This document shows, in pieces, positions 25,053-34,236 of a stretch of 53,545 bases of DNA. Below the pieces are notes generated by a model. It was given only the letters and a program-made list of their open reading frames with translations, was not told the DNA's origin and did no database searches. Numbering within the stretch: position 1 is the stretch's first letter; each line of letters opens with the position of its first letter. The stretch comes from Brevundimonas diminuta 3F5N (GTDB taxonomy: Bacteria > Pseudomonadota > Alphaproteobacteria > Caulobacterales > Caulobacteraceae), in contig NZ_FUIE01000011.1 of the NCBI RefSeq assembly GCF_900163625.1, positions 1 through 53,545 of the forward strand, in the 5' to 3' direction. The translations under genes were made by a program, and so were the position numbers.

Positions 25053-25814
25053 ATGACCGTCTATCCGGACGCGCCCTCTCCGAACTTCGACGCCCGGCGC
25101 GGCCCGCCGGACATGCTGGTGCTGCACTACACCGGCATGGAGACGGCCGAGGCGGCGATCGCCCGCCTGCGCGACCCGGAGGCCAAGGTCTCGGCCCACT
25201 ATGTCGTCGATGAGGACGGCTCCGTTCTGCGGCTGGTGCGGGAAGAGCGCCGGGCCTGGCACGCCGGGCGCGGCGCCTGGCAGGGCGAGACCGACGTCAA
25301 CGCCGCCTCCATCGGCATCGAGATCGTCAACCCGGGCCATGAGTTCGGCTATCGTCTCTTCACCGAGCCGCAGATCGAGGCGGTGATCGCCCTGATCAGC
25401 GACATCCGCACCCGCTGGTCCATTCCCGACGCCCGCATCATCGGCCACTCCGACATGGCGCCCGAGCGCAAGCAGGACCCCGGCGAGCTCTTCCCGTGGA
25501 AGCGTCTGGCCGAGGCCGGGCACGGCCTGTGGTTCGACCCGGCGCCCGAGCGTATCGGCGCTCTGGGCGCGCCTCTGTCGCCGGGCGACGAGGGGCTGGG
25601 CGTCATCGTCCTGCGCTCGGGCCTGCACCGGCTGGGCTATGGGGCGCAGCCGGGCGGGGCCTATGACGACGAGACCCGCCTGACGGTCGAGGCTTTCCAG
25701 CGCCACTGGCGGCCCGATCGCGTCGACGGCGTCGCCGACGGCGAGACGCGCGCGCGGCTGGTCGGTTTGCTGCAACTGGCCTCGGTCGAGAGCGTGACGG
25801 GCGTGCTGGATTAG
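25053..25814 (+). CDS. N-acetylmuramoyl-L-alanine amidase with peptidoglycan-binding domain (AmpD/AmiD-like)
   Basis: The 253-residue product has an Amidase_2 domain (about 20-165): LHYTG with zinc ligand His25, SAHYVVDEDG, WHAGRG, SIGIEIVNPG and GHSDMAPERKQDPG, holding the further His ligand and Asp. A C-terminal PG_binding_1 domain (about 185-250, LGYGAQPGGAYDDETRLTVEAFQRHW) follows. No signal peptide is visible, so it may act in the cytoplasm on recycled anhydro-muropeptides like AmpD, although the binding domain is more typical of AmiD. A palindromic extragenic repeat follows the stop. Confidence 0.88.
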   Translation: MTVYPDAPSPNFDARRGPPDMLVLHYTGMETAEAAIARLRDPEAKVSAHYVVDEDGSVLRLVREERRAWHAGRGAWQGETDVNAASIGIEIVNPGHEFGYRLFTEPQIEAVIALISDIRTRWSIPDARIIGHSDMAPERKQDPGELFPWKRLAEAGHGLWFDPAPERIGALGAPLSPGDEGLGVIVLRSGLHRLGYGAQPGGAYDDETRLTVEAFQRHWRPDRVDGVADGETRARLVGLLQLASVESVTGVLD

Positions 25815-25825
25815 AAAAGCCATGA

Positions 25826-25846
25826 CCCTCTCCCATCGGGAGAGGG
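25826..25846. repeat. Short palindromic extragenic repeat
   Basis: CCCTCTCCCATCGGGAGAGGG is a perfect hairpin just after the amidase stop. A shortened copy lies at 26329-26347. It belongs to the same style of CTCC/GGAG extragenic palindromes as those at 30, 37915, 38045 and 53372, and may also help end transcription. Confidence 0.75.
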
Positions 25847-25892
25847 GGAGCGTCAGTTGGATTGACCTTCCGCCCATTCGCGCGCATCTAGC

Positions 25893-26278
25893 GCTCGCCA
25901 GACGGCCGGGCGGTCGCGGCGGGGGCTTGCTCCTGTCGAGGAAAGTCCGGGCTCCACGGTGAAAAGGCGGCGGGTAACGCCCGCCCGGGGTGACCCGAGG
26001 GATAGCGCCACAGAAAGCAAACCGCCTGGGCTTCGGCTCAGGGAAGGGTGAAAGGGTGGGGTAAGAGCCCACCGCGTCGGCGGCAACGTCGACGGCATGG
26101 CAAGCCCCGCCTGGAGCAAGACCAAATAGGGACGTCGCGCGGGGCTCGCTCCGCAGGGCTCACCGCCCCAGGCGTCCGGGTAGGTCGCGAGAGCCGTCCA
26201 GCAATGGGCGGCCCAGAGGAATGATCGTCGCCGCTTTTGGGCGGAACAGAACCCGGCTTACAGGCCGTCTGGTGTTTA
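25893..26278 (+). ncRNA. rnpB: RNase P RNA (bacterial type A)
   Basis: This is the catalytic RNA of RNase P, which cuts tRNA 5' leaders. The closing P1 helix is CCAGACGGCC (25898-25907) with GGCCGTCTGG (26263-26272). Universal motifs are present in order: GAGGAAAGTCCGGGCTCC near 25938, the ACAGAAA...AACCGCC region near 26010, GGTAAGAGCCCACC near 26059, and AGAGGAATGATCG near 26215. A T-rich tail (TTTATTTTT) after P1 would end transcription. The ends given are approximate by a few bases. Confidence 0.95.
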
Positions 26279-26328
26279 TTTTTAGAGGCCCCAACGCGCT
26301 TCGTGCTGCTTGAGGGTTTTGAGGCGGG

Positions 26329-26347
26329 CCCTCTCCCATCGGGAGGG
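26329..26347. repeat. Truncated palindromic extragenic repeat
   Basis: CCCTCTCCCATCGGGAGGG is a near copy of the palindrome at 25826-25846, lacking the base pair next to the outer arm. It lies between rnpB and the mraZ control region. Confidence 0.65.
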
Positions 26348-26357
26348 GGCGTCCTCG

Positions 26358-26365
26358 TTAACCAT
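26358..26365 (+). promoter_or_regulatory. Possible CtrA half-site upstream of mraZ
   Basis: TTAACCAT matches the favoured CtrA half-site of Caulobacter relatives. The second half (TTGA, seven bases on) is imperfect. It is suggestive only. Confidence 0.3.
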
Positions 26366-26418
26366 TCCGTTGAAATCAAGGCGTTAGAACCCGTCCACAG
26401 GCTGTGAATACTCATTTT

Positions 26419-26433
26419 GTTCTGTGTATGTTC
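26419..26433 (+). promoter_or_regulatory. LexA (SOS) box of the alphaproteobacterial type upstream of mraZ
   Basis: GTTC-N7-GTTC is present exactly (GTTCTGTGTATGTTC). This direct repeat is the established LexA site in alphaproteobacteria including Caulobacter. It lies about 180 bases before the mraZ start and 62 bases before the MraZ boxes, so it could link DNA damage to the division operon. No gene on the other strand would use it. Confidence 0.6.
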
Positions 26434-26495
26434 TGATTTTACAGTCCTTGAGGCGCTGATCGAACCGCAAATTAGGTTAAAGGGCGTCAACTAAT

Positions 26496-26530
26496 CCCAT
26501 TGAGGCCCATTCTGTCCCATGCTATCCCAG
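26496..26530 (+). promoter_or_regulatory. MraZ operator: four CCCA(T/G) repeats in 10-bp phase
   Basis: CCCAT, CCCAT, CCCAT and CCCAG begin at 26496, 26506, 26516 and 26526. On the other strand these are TGGG/CTGGG repeats spaced one helical turn apart, the established binding pattern of the MraZ autorepressor. It stands about 85 bases upstream of mraZ. Confidence 0.88.
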
Positions 26531-26615
26531 TGGCTCATGAGTAGGGGCTACGGCCCGACGCGTGGGTTTTTCATCGGATTTCAGGGGCGGGCCGCAGGGT
26601 TCGATAGGGCAGGGC

Positions 26616-27092
26616 GTGTTTCTCTCGACCTACGAGAAGCAGCTGGACGGCAAGCGCCGTCTCCTGATCCCCCAGGAATTCCGCACGGCTGAAAACGGCG
26701 CCGAGCACGGCGTCTTCTGCTTTCCCTCCATCGAAGCCGATTGCCTGGAAGCGGGCGGCGACAAGCTGTTCGCCGAATATCGCGCGGTGATCGAAAGCCT
26801 GCCGTTCGGCGACCCCTACCGCTCGGCGCTGGAGGCCTCGATCTTCGGCGAACAGAAGCCGCTGGCCTATGACTCGGGCGGGCGCATCACCCTGCCGGAA
26901 CATCTGTGCGCCGAGGTCGACCTGTCCGACACGGTCGTCATCTACGGCGTCGGCGAGCGCTTCCAGATCTGGAACAAGGACAAGTGGGCCGCGCACCGCG
27001 CCGAGCAGCGCCGCATGGCGCGCGAGGGCCTGAAGCAGTTCGGCGAGATGCGCCGTCAGGCCGCTGCGGCGAAGACGGGAGGGGCGGCATGA
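26616..27092 (+). CDS. mraZ: MraZ transcriptional regulator of the division operon
   Basis: The 158-residue product has two AbrB-like SpoVT/MraZ domains: [18 protein letters not shown] at the start and [13 protein letters not shown] near residue 92. It is a DNA-binding ring protein that represses its own operon. I set the start at the GTG at 26616, giving the family's normal FLSTYE beginning, with AGGG close upstream; an in-frame GTG at 26562 would add 18 atypical residues. It is the first gene of the mra/mur/fts operon and overlaps rsmH by 4 bases. Confidence 0.92.
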   Translation: MFLSTYEKQLDGKRRLLIPQEFRTAENGAEHGVFCFPSIEADCLEAGGDKLFAEYRAVIESLPFGDPYRSALEASIFGEQKPLAYDSGGRITLPEHLCAEVDLSDTVVIYGVGERFQIWNKDKWAAHRAEQRRMAREGLKQFGEMRRQAAAAKTGGAA

Positions 27093-28051
27093 CCTCTCCG
27101 CACGCGCCCGTCCTGCTAGCCGAGGTGATCGAGGCGCTGGCGCCCAAGGCGGGCAATGTGATCATCGACGCCACCTTCGGCGCGGGCGGCTATACGCGCG
27201 CCATTCTGGAGCACGGAGCCGAGGTTGTGGCGCTGGATCGCGATCCGACGGTGCAGCCGTTCGCCGAGACCGTGGCGCGCGACTTCCCCGATCGCTTCCA
27301 ACTGATCCGCACGCCTTTCTCCGGTCTGGTCGAGGCGTTCGAGGAGAGCGGCAAGGCGAAGCTGGACGGCGCCGTCTTCGACATCGGCGTCTCGTCCATG
27401 CAACTGGATCAGGCCGAGCGCGGCTTCTCCTTCATGCGCGACGGGCCGCTGGACATGCGGATGAGCGATGAGGGCGTCACCGCCGCTGACATCGTCAACA
27501 CCTGGGATCACGGGCCGCTGGCCCATATCTTCAAGCTGTATGGCGATGAGCGTCAGTCGGGCCGGGTCGCGACCGCCATCCTGCGCCGCCGTGTCGAGCA
27601 GCCGTTCAGCCGCACCCTCGATCTGGCCGAGGTGGTGGAGAAGGCTCTGGGCGGGCGTCGCGGCGCCGCCATCCATCCGGCCACCCGCGTGTTTCAGGCC
27701 CTGCGCATCGCCGTCAACGACGAGCTGGGCGAGCTGGAACGCGGGCTGGAGGCGGCGGAGGCGACGCTGGCTCCCGGCGGTCGGCTGGTCGTCGTCACCT
27801 TCCATTCGCTGGAAGACCGCATCGTCAAAGCCTTCATGACCGAGCGCACCGGCAATGCGCCGGGCGGTTCGCGCCATGCGCCGGTCGCGGTCGAGATGCG
27901 CAAGCCCAGCTTCGACCTGATGTTCAAGGGCGCGCGCGAGGCGGGCGAGGCCGAACTGGCCGCCAACCCCCGCGCCCGCTCGGCCAAGCTGCGCGCAGGC
28001 GTTCGCACCAGCGCCCCGGCCTGGGGCGCGGTGAAGGGGAGGGGCGCATGA
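27089..28051 (+). CDS. rsmH: 16S rRNA (cytosine-1402-N4)-methyltransferase RsmH
   Basis: The 320-residue product has the [13 protein letters not shown] start and the SAM-binding loop [14 protein letters not shown] near residue 30. Other signatures are [18 protein letters not shown] near 105 and [14 protein letters not shown] near 195. It methylates C1402 of 16S rRNA together with RsmI. The ATG overlaps the mraZ stop (ATGA), with GGGAGGGG upstream. Length is normal. Confidence 0.95.
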   Translation: MTSPHAPVLLAEVIEALAPKAGNVIIDATFGAGGYTRAILEHGAEVVALDRDPTVQPFAETVARDFPDRFQLIRTPFSGLVEAFEESGKAKLDGAVFDIGVSSMQLDQAERGFSFMRDGPLDMRMSDEGVTAADIVNTWDHGPLAHIFKLYGDERQSGRVATAILRRRVEQPFSRTLDLAEVVEKALGGRRGAAIHPATRVFQALRIAVNDELGELERGLEAAEATLAPGGRLVVVTFHSLEDRIVKAFMTERTGNAPGGSRHAPVAVEMRKPSFDLMFKGAREAGEAELAANPRARSAKLRAGVRTSAPAWGAVKGRGA

Positions 28052-28434
28052 TGACTGTGCCTGAGCCCATCAAGCGCCTGTTCGAGTGGAAGGTGCGCGG
28101 CGTGCGCTGCGTCGAGATCATCGGCGTGGCCTGCGTGCTGGCGCTGGTCTTCTCGGTCTATATCGCCAAGGCGGCCGCCGCCCGCGAAAGCGCCGAGATC
28201 AGCAGCCTGGAGCGCGATATCCGTGAGAACCGCGAGCGGGTCCGCCTGCTGCGCGCTGAGGTCACGCGGCTGGAGCAGCCCGCGCGGCTGGAGGCCCTGT
28301 CGCGCGAGATCGGCCTGGGTCCGGTCGATGTGAAGAAGCAGGCGGGCGAGGCGGCTTTGCCCGCGATTGCGCCGCCGCCGGTTGAGAAACCCGTCGCTGC
28401 CCCTGCTGCTCCCGCCGCGGAGGCCGTGCAATGA
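28048..28434 (+). CDS. ftsL: Cell division protein FtsL
   Basis: The 128-residue bitopic protein has a membrane span at about 22-43 and a coiled coil at about 44-85 ([26 protein letters not shown]), then a Pro/Ala-rich tail. FtsL joins FtsB and FtsQ in the divisome and activates FtsWI. Similarity between FtsL proteins is low, so position between rsmH and ftsI carries much of the call. It overlaps both neighbours by 4 bases. Confidence 0.85.
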   Translation: MMTVPEPIKRLFEWKVRGVRCVEIIGVACVLALVFSVYIAKAAAARESAEISSLERDIRENRERVRLLRAEVTRLEQPARLEALSREIGLGPVDVKKQAGEAALPAIAPPPVEKPVAAPAAPAAEAVQ

Positions 28435-30209
28435 GCGTGCATGACCATCACGGCATGGGCTATCGCGGCCGCCCGCAGGCGACCTTCGGCGGCGCGGTCT
28501 CGGCTTGGGGGCGGTGGGTCGCCTCCCTGGTGTGGAACCTGGAGCATTCGTTCGAGCGCGCCCGCGCCGACGCCCGCCCGGAAGAAGACACCCGCGTCCG
28601 CATCTTCCTGATCATGGCGGCCTTCTGCGTCGTCTTCGCCTGCCTGGCCCTGGGCGCCGCGCACGCCGCCCTGCTGACGCCGCGCGGCGGAGCCGGGGCG
28701 GGCTTCCATCCCGGCGCCCTGACGCGCGCCGATCTGGTGGATCGCAACGGTCAGCTGCTGGCGACCAACATCACCCACTACGGCCTCTACATCGACCCGC
28801 GCGAGGTCTGGGACATTCCGGCCGCCAAGGCCCAGCTGCGCCGCGCCCTGCCGCGCATTTCCGCCGCGCGTCTGGATCGGGTGCTGAGCGGCGAGCGTCG
28901 TCTGATCGCCCTGAACGGCCTGACGCCGGCCGAGCGCCGGGCGGTCCACGCCCTGGCTCTGGGCGGAGTGACGTTCGAGCCGGAAGACCGCCGCGTCTAT
29001 CCGCTGGGAAGCTCGGCCGTGCACCTGATCGGTCGTTCGGACACGGGCGGCGAGGGCGTCGCGGGCGCCGAGCTGGCCTTCGACCAGGAAATCCGCGCGG
29101 CGGGCGCCGCCAGCGAGGACTTCCCCCTGTCCATCGACCTGCGGGTCCAGGGCGTGGTCGAGAACGAACTGGCCATCGCCGCCGAGGAGCATAAGGCCAA
29201 GGGCGCCGTCGCCGTCGTCGCCGACGTGCAGACCGGCGAGATTCTGGCCATGGCCTCGTGGCCGACCTATGACGCAAACCGCCGCAACGCCGCGCCGGAA
29301 GAGGCCACGCTGAACCGCGTCGTCTCGGCCCACTATGAGATGGGTTCGGTGTTCAAGAGCTTCACCGTCGCCGCCGGGATCGACACCGGCCGGGCCGACA
29401 TGAACACCTTGTTCGACGCCTCTCAGGCGCTGCAGATCGGCAAGCGCCGCATCACCGACTTCCACGCCACCAACAAGGTGCTGACGCTGGAGGAGGTTTA
29501 TCTGCACTCGTCCAACATCGGCACCTCGCGCCTGGCGGTCGAGATGGGCGGCGATGTGATGCGCGACTATTTCCGCCGTCTGGGCCTGCTGGACGCCGCT
29601 CCGATCGAGCTGAAGGAATCGGCCGCCCCGCCCAAGGTCAGGAAATGGGACGACAGCACCCTGGCGTCGCTGTCCTTCGGCTACGGCATCATGGTCACGC
29701 CGATCCAGTATGTGTCGGCCTATGGCGCGCTGGTGAACGGCGGACGCTATGTGCCGCCGACGCTGCGCAAGGGCGGTCGTCCGAACGCCCAGACGCATCA
29801 GGTCATTTCGCCGGAAACCTCGGCCAACATGATCGATCTGATGCGCCGCAACGTCACGCGCGGTTCGGGCCGATTCGCCGATGCGCCGGGCCTGCGGATG
29901 GGCGGCAAGACGGGCTCGGCCAACAAGCTGGTCAACGGCCGCTATAATCCGGCGGTCGCCGTCGGCTCCTTCGCCGGGGTCTTCCCCGCTGACGGGCCGG
30001 TGGACGCCAAGCGCTACACTGTCTTCGTCCTGATGGACGAGCCGGGCGTCTATCCGCGCACCGGCGGCTATGTCGCCGCGCCCGCCGTGGGCCGCATCGC
30101 CGCCCGCATCGCCGGCTTCCTGGGCGTCGAGCGCAAGGCCGACCGCTGGTCCACCGCGCTGGGCGAAAAGATCCCCGAGTTCCAGGACGTGGAGGGCGAC
30201 GGCCGATGA
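28431..30209 (+). CDS. ftsI: Division-specific peptidoglycan transpeptidase FtsI (PBP3)
   Basis: The 592-residue product has a cytoplasmic tail of about 55 residues, one membrane span (about 60-85), a dimerisation/pedestal domain and a class B transpeptidase domain. The active-site motifs are Ser306-x-x-Lys309 (GSVFKSF), SSN in YLHSSNIGTSR near 363, and KTGS near 490. It crosslinks septal peptidoglycan with FtsW. It overlaps ftsL and murE by 4 bases each. Confidence 0.94.
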   Translation: MSVHDHHGMGYRGRPQATFGGAVSAWGRWVASLVWNLEHSFERARADARPEEDTRVRIFLIMAAFCVVFACLALGAAHAALLTPRGGAGAGFHPGALTRADLVDRNGQLLATNITHYGLYIDPREVWDIPAAKAQLRRALPRISAARLDRVLSGERRLIALNGLTPAERRAVHALALGGVTFEPEDRRVYPLGSSAVHLIGRSDTGGEGVAGAELAFDQEIRAAGAASEDFPLSIDLRVQGVVENELAIAAEEHKAKGAVAVVADVQTGEILAMASWPTYDANRRNAAPEEATLNRVVSAHYEMGSVFKSFTVAAGIDTGRADMNTLFDASQALQIGKRRITDFHATNKVLTLEEVYLHSSNIGTSRLAVEMGGDVMRDYFRRLGLLDAAPIELKESAAPPKVRKWDDSTLASLSFGYGIMVTPIQYVSAYGALVNGGRYVPPTLRKGGRPNAQTHQVISPETSANMIDLMRRNVTRGSGRFADAPGLRMGGKTGSANKLVNGRYNPAVAVGSFAGVFPADGPVDAKRYTVFVLMDEPGVYPRTGGYVAAPAVGRIAARIAGFLGVERKADRWSTALGEKIPEFQDVEGDGR

Positions 30210-31663
30210 GCCAGCTGCGCCTCTCCGAACTGCTGCGCCGCGACGTGGCCTCGGACCCTGAGATCACCGCCGTCACCGCCGACAGCCGTCAGGTCGTGCC
30301 CGGCGCCCTGTTCGTCGCCCTGCCGGGGACGCAGGCCGACGGCCGCGCCTTCATTCCGCAGGCCCTCGCGAAAGGGGCCGCCGCCGTGCTGGCGCCGTCC
30401 GACACGCCTGCGGGCGCGGCGCCGCTCCTGGTCGGATCGGGCGACGTGCACCGGGCCTACGCCATCGCCGCGCGCGCCTTCTACGGCGCCCAGCCGCGCA
30501 CCTGCGTCGCGGTGACCGGCACCAACGGCAAGACCTCGGTCGCCAACTTCTGCCGCCAGATCTGGGCGGGGCTCGGCCTGAAGTCGGCCAGCATGGGCAC
30601 CCTGGGCGTCGTCGGCCAGAAGGGCGACAAGACCTACGCCCTGACCGGCCCCGGCCTGACCAGCCCCGACGCCGCCGAGGCCGCGCGCCTGCTGGCCGAA
30701 CTGGCCCGCAAGGAGGTCACGCACCTGGCGCTGGAGGCCTCGTCACACGGTATTGACCAGCGGCGTCTGGACGGGGTGGCGATCAAGGCGGCGGGCTTCA
30801 CCAATCTGACGCAGGACCACCTCGATTATCACGGCACGATGGACGAATACCGCGCCGCCAAGATGCGCCTGTTCGAGGCCCTGCTGCCGCGCGGCCGCAC
30901 AGCGGTTTTGAACGCGGATTCCGACGCCTATTCGGCCTTCGCCTCGGCCTCGATCATGGCCGGTCTGGGCGTGATGGGCGTGGGCGAGCGCGGGCGCGAC
31001 CTGACCTTGCTGGCGCGCCGGGCGACGCCGGAAGGCCAGCGCCTGACCCTCGACGTGCGCGGCCGGGTGCACGATATCCTGCTGCCGCTGGCCGGCGCGT
31101 TTCAGGCGTCGAATGCTCTGGTGGCGGCGGGCCTGTGCATCGCGGGCGGCGAGGACCCTGACCGCGTGATCCCGGCGCTGGAGCTGATCCAGGGCGCCCA
31201 AGGCCGCCTGCAACGCATCCCCGGCGGCGCGCGCGGCGGCGAGGTCTATGTCGACTACGCCCACACCCCCGATGGGCTGGAGACGGTGCTGAACGCGCTT
31301 CGTCCGCACGCGACGGGCCGTCTGATCGTCGTCTTCGGCGCGGGCGGCGATCGCGACCGGGCCAAGCGTCCGCTGATGGGCGAGATCGCCGGGCGTCTGG
31401 CCGATACAGCCATCGTCACCGACGACAATCCGCGTTCCGAAGACCCCGCCGTCATCCGCGCCCAGGTGCGCGCCGGTTGCCCCGACGCGCTGGAGATCGG
31501 CGACCGCCGCGAGGCCATCCGCCACGCCGTCTCCCTGATGCGTGAAGGAGATGTGGTCGTGATCGCCGGAAAAGGGCATGAACAGGGTCAGATCGTCGGC
31601 GGGGTCGTGCATCCCTTCGACGACGCCGCCGAAGCGACCGAAGCCCTGAAAGATCATGCCTGA
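30206..31663 (+). CDS. murE: UDP-MurNAc-tripeptide synthetase MurE (meso-diaminopimelate-adding)
   Basis: The 485-residue Mur ligase has a P-loop TGTNGKTS near residue 108 and the DNPR motif (TDDNPRSEDP) near 408. DNPR marks ligases that add meso-diaminopimelate rather than lysine. It adds the third residue of the stem peptide in the cytoplasm with ATP. It overlaps ftsI by 4 bases and murF by 8. Confidence 0.94.
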   Translation: MSQLRLSELLRRDVASDPEITAVTADSRQVVPGALFVALPGTQADGRAFIPQALAKGAAAVLAPSDTPAGAAPLLVGSGDVHRAYAIAARAFYGAQPRTCVAVTGTNGKTSVANFCRQIWAGLGLKSASMGTLGVVGQKGDKTYALTGPGLTSPDAAEAARLLAELARKEVTHLALEASSHGIDQRRLDGVAIKAAGFTNLTQDHLDYHGTMDEYRAAKMRLFEALLPRGRTAVLNADSDAYSAFASASIMAGLGVMGVGERGRDLTLLARRATPEGQRLTLDVRGRVHDILLPLAGAFQASNALVAAGLCIAGGEDPDRVIPALELIQGAQGRLQRIPGGARGGEVYVDYAHTPDGLETVLNALRPHATGRLIVVFGAGGDRDRAKRPLMGEIAGRLADTAIVTDDNPRSEDPAVIRAQVRAGCPDALEIGDRREAIRHAVSLMREGDVVVIAGKGHEQGQIVGGVVHPFDDAAEATEALKDHA

Positions 31664-33110
31664 CGCACACACGCCGCTCTGGACCGCCGAAGCCATCGCC
31701 TCGGCGACCGGAGGACGGCTTCATGGACCCGACGCCCCCCAAGACATTGGCGTCTCGGGCCTGACCTACAACAGCCGCGAGATCGCGCCGGGCGACCTGT
31801 TCCTGGCCCTGCACGGCGCGCGCGACGGGCATGAGTTCGCCGAGGCCGCCTTCGCTGCGGGGGCGACGGTGGCGTTGGTCGACCGGCCCGTCGAGGGCGG
31901 GCCTTATGTGCTGGTGCCCGATACCCTGAAAGGCTTGGAGGCGTTGGGCGTCGCCGCGCGCGATCGGGCCCGCCTGCGCGGCGCCGTCACCGGCAGCGTC
32001 GGCAAGACCAGCGTGACCCAGGCGATCAAGGCGGGCCTCGATCTGGCCGGATCAAGCCACGCTTCGATCAAGAGCTACAACAACCATATCGGCGTGCCGC
32101 TGACGCTGGCGCGGATGCCGCAGGGCACCGACCGCGCCGTGTTCGAGATCGGCATGAACCATCCGGGCGAGATCGGGCCGCTGTCGGCCTTTGTGCGTCC
32201 GCACGCCGCCTGCGTGACCACGGTCGGGCCGGTGCATATCGAGGCCTTCGCCGACGGCGAGGCGGGCGTGGCGCGCGAGAAGGCCGCCATCTTCGAGGGG
32301 CTGGCGCCGGGCGGGATCGCCGTGGTCAACGCCGCCGACGCCCATGCCGACATCGTGCGTCAGGGCGCGGAAAAGGCCGGGGCCGTGGTGCGGACCTTCG
32401 GCCATGCGGCGGGTTGCGACGCGCGCCTGCTGGACTTCGTTGCGGACAGCGAGGGCGCGACCGTCACCGCCGAGCTGGACGGACGGCGCATCGAATACCG
32501 GCTGGCGCAGTCGGGCGTGCACTGGGGGCTGAACAGCCTGTGCGTCATCCTGATGCTGCAGGCGCTGGACGTGTCGCTGGATACGGCGCTGCAGGCGCTG
32601 GCGGGGTTCCAGCCGCTGGCCGGGCGCGGGCAGATGAAGACGGTCGCCGTTCCCGGCGGGACGTTCACCCTGATCGACGAGAGCTACAACGCCAACCCGC
32701 TGTCGATGAAGGCGGGCTTCGTCAGCCTGGGCGCCAAGCCGGTGGGGCCGGGCGGTCGCCGCGTCGTGGTGCTGACCGACATGCTGGAGTTGGGCGAGCA
32801 TAGCCGGGCTCTTCACGAAGGGCTGGCCCCCGCCATCGTCGCCGCTGGTCTGGACGTGGTGCATACGGCCGGGCCGCAGATGCGCCTGCTGCATGAGGCC
32901 CTGCCGCCTGCGCTGCGCGGCGAGTGGCGCGAGACCGCCGCCGAGCTGGCGACTGAGGCCGCCCTGCTGGCGCAGCCGGGCGACGTGGTCATGGTCAAGG
33001 GCTCGAACGGCTCGAAGGCCTCGCTGGTCGCGGCCGCGCTTGCAAATCTCGGCGTGACCGAACAAGGCAACAACCCCTCAGGCAGCGGCGCGCCGCGCGC
33101 GACGCGATAG
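31656..33110 (+). CDS. murF: UDP-MurNAc-pentapeptide synthetase MurF
   Basis: The 484-residue product has the P-loop GSVGKTS near residue 111, KSYNNHIGVPLTL near 139, MNHPGEIG near 165, and DESYNANPLSMKAG near 343, all typical of MurF. It adds D-Ala-D-Ala to the tripeptide precursor. Length is normal, with the standard three Mur ligase domains. The start lies inside the end of murE. Confidence 0.94.
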   Translation: MPDAHTPLWTAEAIASATGGRLHGPDAPQDIGVSGLTYNSREIAPGDLFLALHGARDGHEFAEAAFAAGATVALVDRPVEGGPYVLVPDTLKGLEALGVAARDRARLRGAVTGSVGKTSVTQAIKAGLDLAGSSHASIKSYNNHIGVPLTLARMPQGTDRAVFEIGMNHPGEIGPLSAFVRPHAACVTTVGPVHIEAFADGEAGVAREKAAIFEGLAPGGIAVVNAADAHADIVRQGAEKAGAVVRTFGHAAGCDARLLDFVADSEGATVTAELDGRRIEYRLAQSGVHWGLNSLCVILMLQALDVSLDTALQALAGFQPLAGRGQMKTVAVPGGTFTLIDESYNANPLSMKAGFVSLGAKPVGPGGRRVVVLTDMLELGEHSRALHEGLAPAIVAAGLDVVHTAGPQMRLLHEALPPALRGEWRETAAELATEAALLAQPGDVVMVKGSNGSKASLVAAALANLGVTEQGNNPSGSGAPRATR

Positions 33111-33122
33111 GGTCCCTCAAGA

Positions 33123-34232
33123 ATGTTCTACCTGCTCTATCTCTATTACGCGGACATCGCCCAGGAATATCCGCTGCTGCACCTGATCCAGTATCAGACG
33201 GTGCGCGTGGCCCTGGCCATGGCCACGGCCATGATCGTGGCGGTCGCCATGGGCAGCCGCTTCATCAACTGGATTCGCGCCAAGCAGGGCCGGGGCCAGC
33301 CGATCCGCGACGACGGTCCGGTCTCGCACCTGTCCAAGGTCGGCACCCCCACCATGGGCGGTCTGATGATCCTGGCGGGCATCGGCGTGGCCGTGCTGCT
33401 GTGGGGCGACCTGACCAACCCCTATATCTGGATCGTCTCGGGCGTGACGGCGGCCTTCGGCGTGCTGGGCTTCATCGACGACTACGCCAAGGTGACGAAG
33501 CAGACCTCGGCCGGGCTGACGTCGAAGCAGAAGCTGCTGGCCCAGACGATCGTGGCGGTGATCGCCGGTGTGCTGACCGTGCTGTGGATGACCCAGTCCC
33601 CGACCTCGCCGGGGCTTGAGACCTCGATCGCCTTCCCCTTCCTGAAGGCGGTGCTGCTGAACATCGGCTGGTTCTATGTGGCGTTCGCCGCCTTCACCAT
33701 CATCGGTTTCTCCAACGCGGTGAACCTGACGGACGGGCTGGACGGCCTGGCCATCGTGCCGGTGATGATGGCGGCGGGCGCCTTCGGCATCATCAGCTAC
33801 CTGGTCGGCAACTTCCTGTTCGCGGATTATCTGCAGGTCCACCACGTGCCGGGCGCGGGCGAGCTGGCCATCTTCTGCGCCGCCATCATCGGCGGGGGCA
33901 TGGGCTTCCTCTGGTACAACGCCCCGCCGGCCAAGATCTTCATGGGCGACACCGGCTCGCTGGCCCTGGGCGGCGCCCTCGGCTCCATGGCCGTGGCGAC
34001 CAAGCATGAGCTGGTGCTGGGCATCGTCGGCGGCCTGTTCGTGGTCGAGGCGGCCTCGGTCATGATCCAGGTCGGCTACTTCAAGCTGACCGGCAAGCGC
34101 ATCTTCCTGATGGCGCCGATCCACCACCATTTCGAGAAGATGGGCTGGCCGGAATCCACCGTCGTCATCCGTTTCTGGATCGTCGCCGCCATGCTGGCGC
34201 TGCTCGGTCTGGCCACGCTGAAGCTGCGTTGA
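33123..34232 (+). CDS. mraY: Phospho-MurNAc-pentapeptide transferase MraY
   Basis: This 369-residue protein with about ten membrane spans makes lipid I from undecaprenyl phosphate. The catalytic DD motif is in GFIDDYAKV near residue 118, with [10 protein letters not shown] near 201, [12 protein letters not shown] near 274 and the HHHFEK loop near 335. It starts 12 bases after the murF stop and ends 4 bases before murD. Confidence 0.96.
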   Translation: MFYLLYLYYADIAQEYPLLHLIQYQTVRVALAMATAMIVAVAMGSRFINWIRAKQGRGQPIRDDGPVSHLSKVGTPTMGGLMILAGIGVAVLLWGDLTNPYIWIVSGVTAAFGVLGFIDDYAKVTKQTSAGLTSKQKLLAQTIVAVIAGVLTVLWMTQSPTSPGLETSIAFPFLKAVLLNIGWFYVAFAAFTIIGFSNAVNLTDGLDGLAIVPVMMAAGAFGIISYLVGNFLFADYLQVHHVPGAGELAIFCAAIIGGGMGFLWYNAPPAKIFMGDTGSLALGGALGSMAVATKHELVLGIVGGLFVVEAASVMIQVGYFKLTGKRIFLMAPIHHHFEKMGWPESTVVIRFWIVAAMLALLGLATLKLR

Positions 34233-34236
34233 GCCG

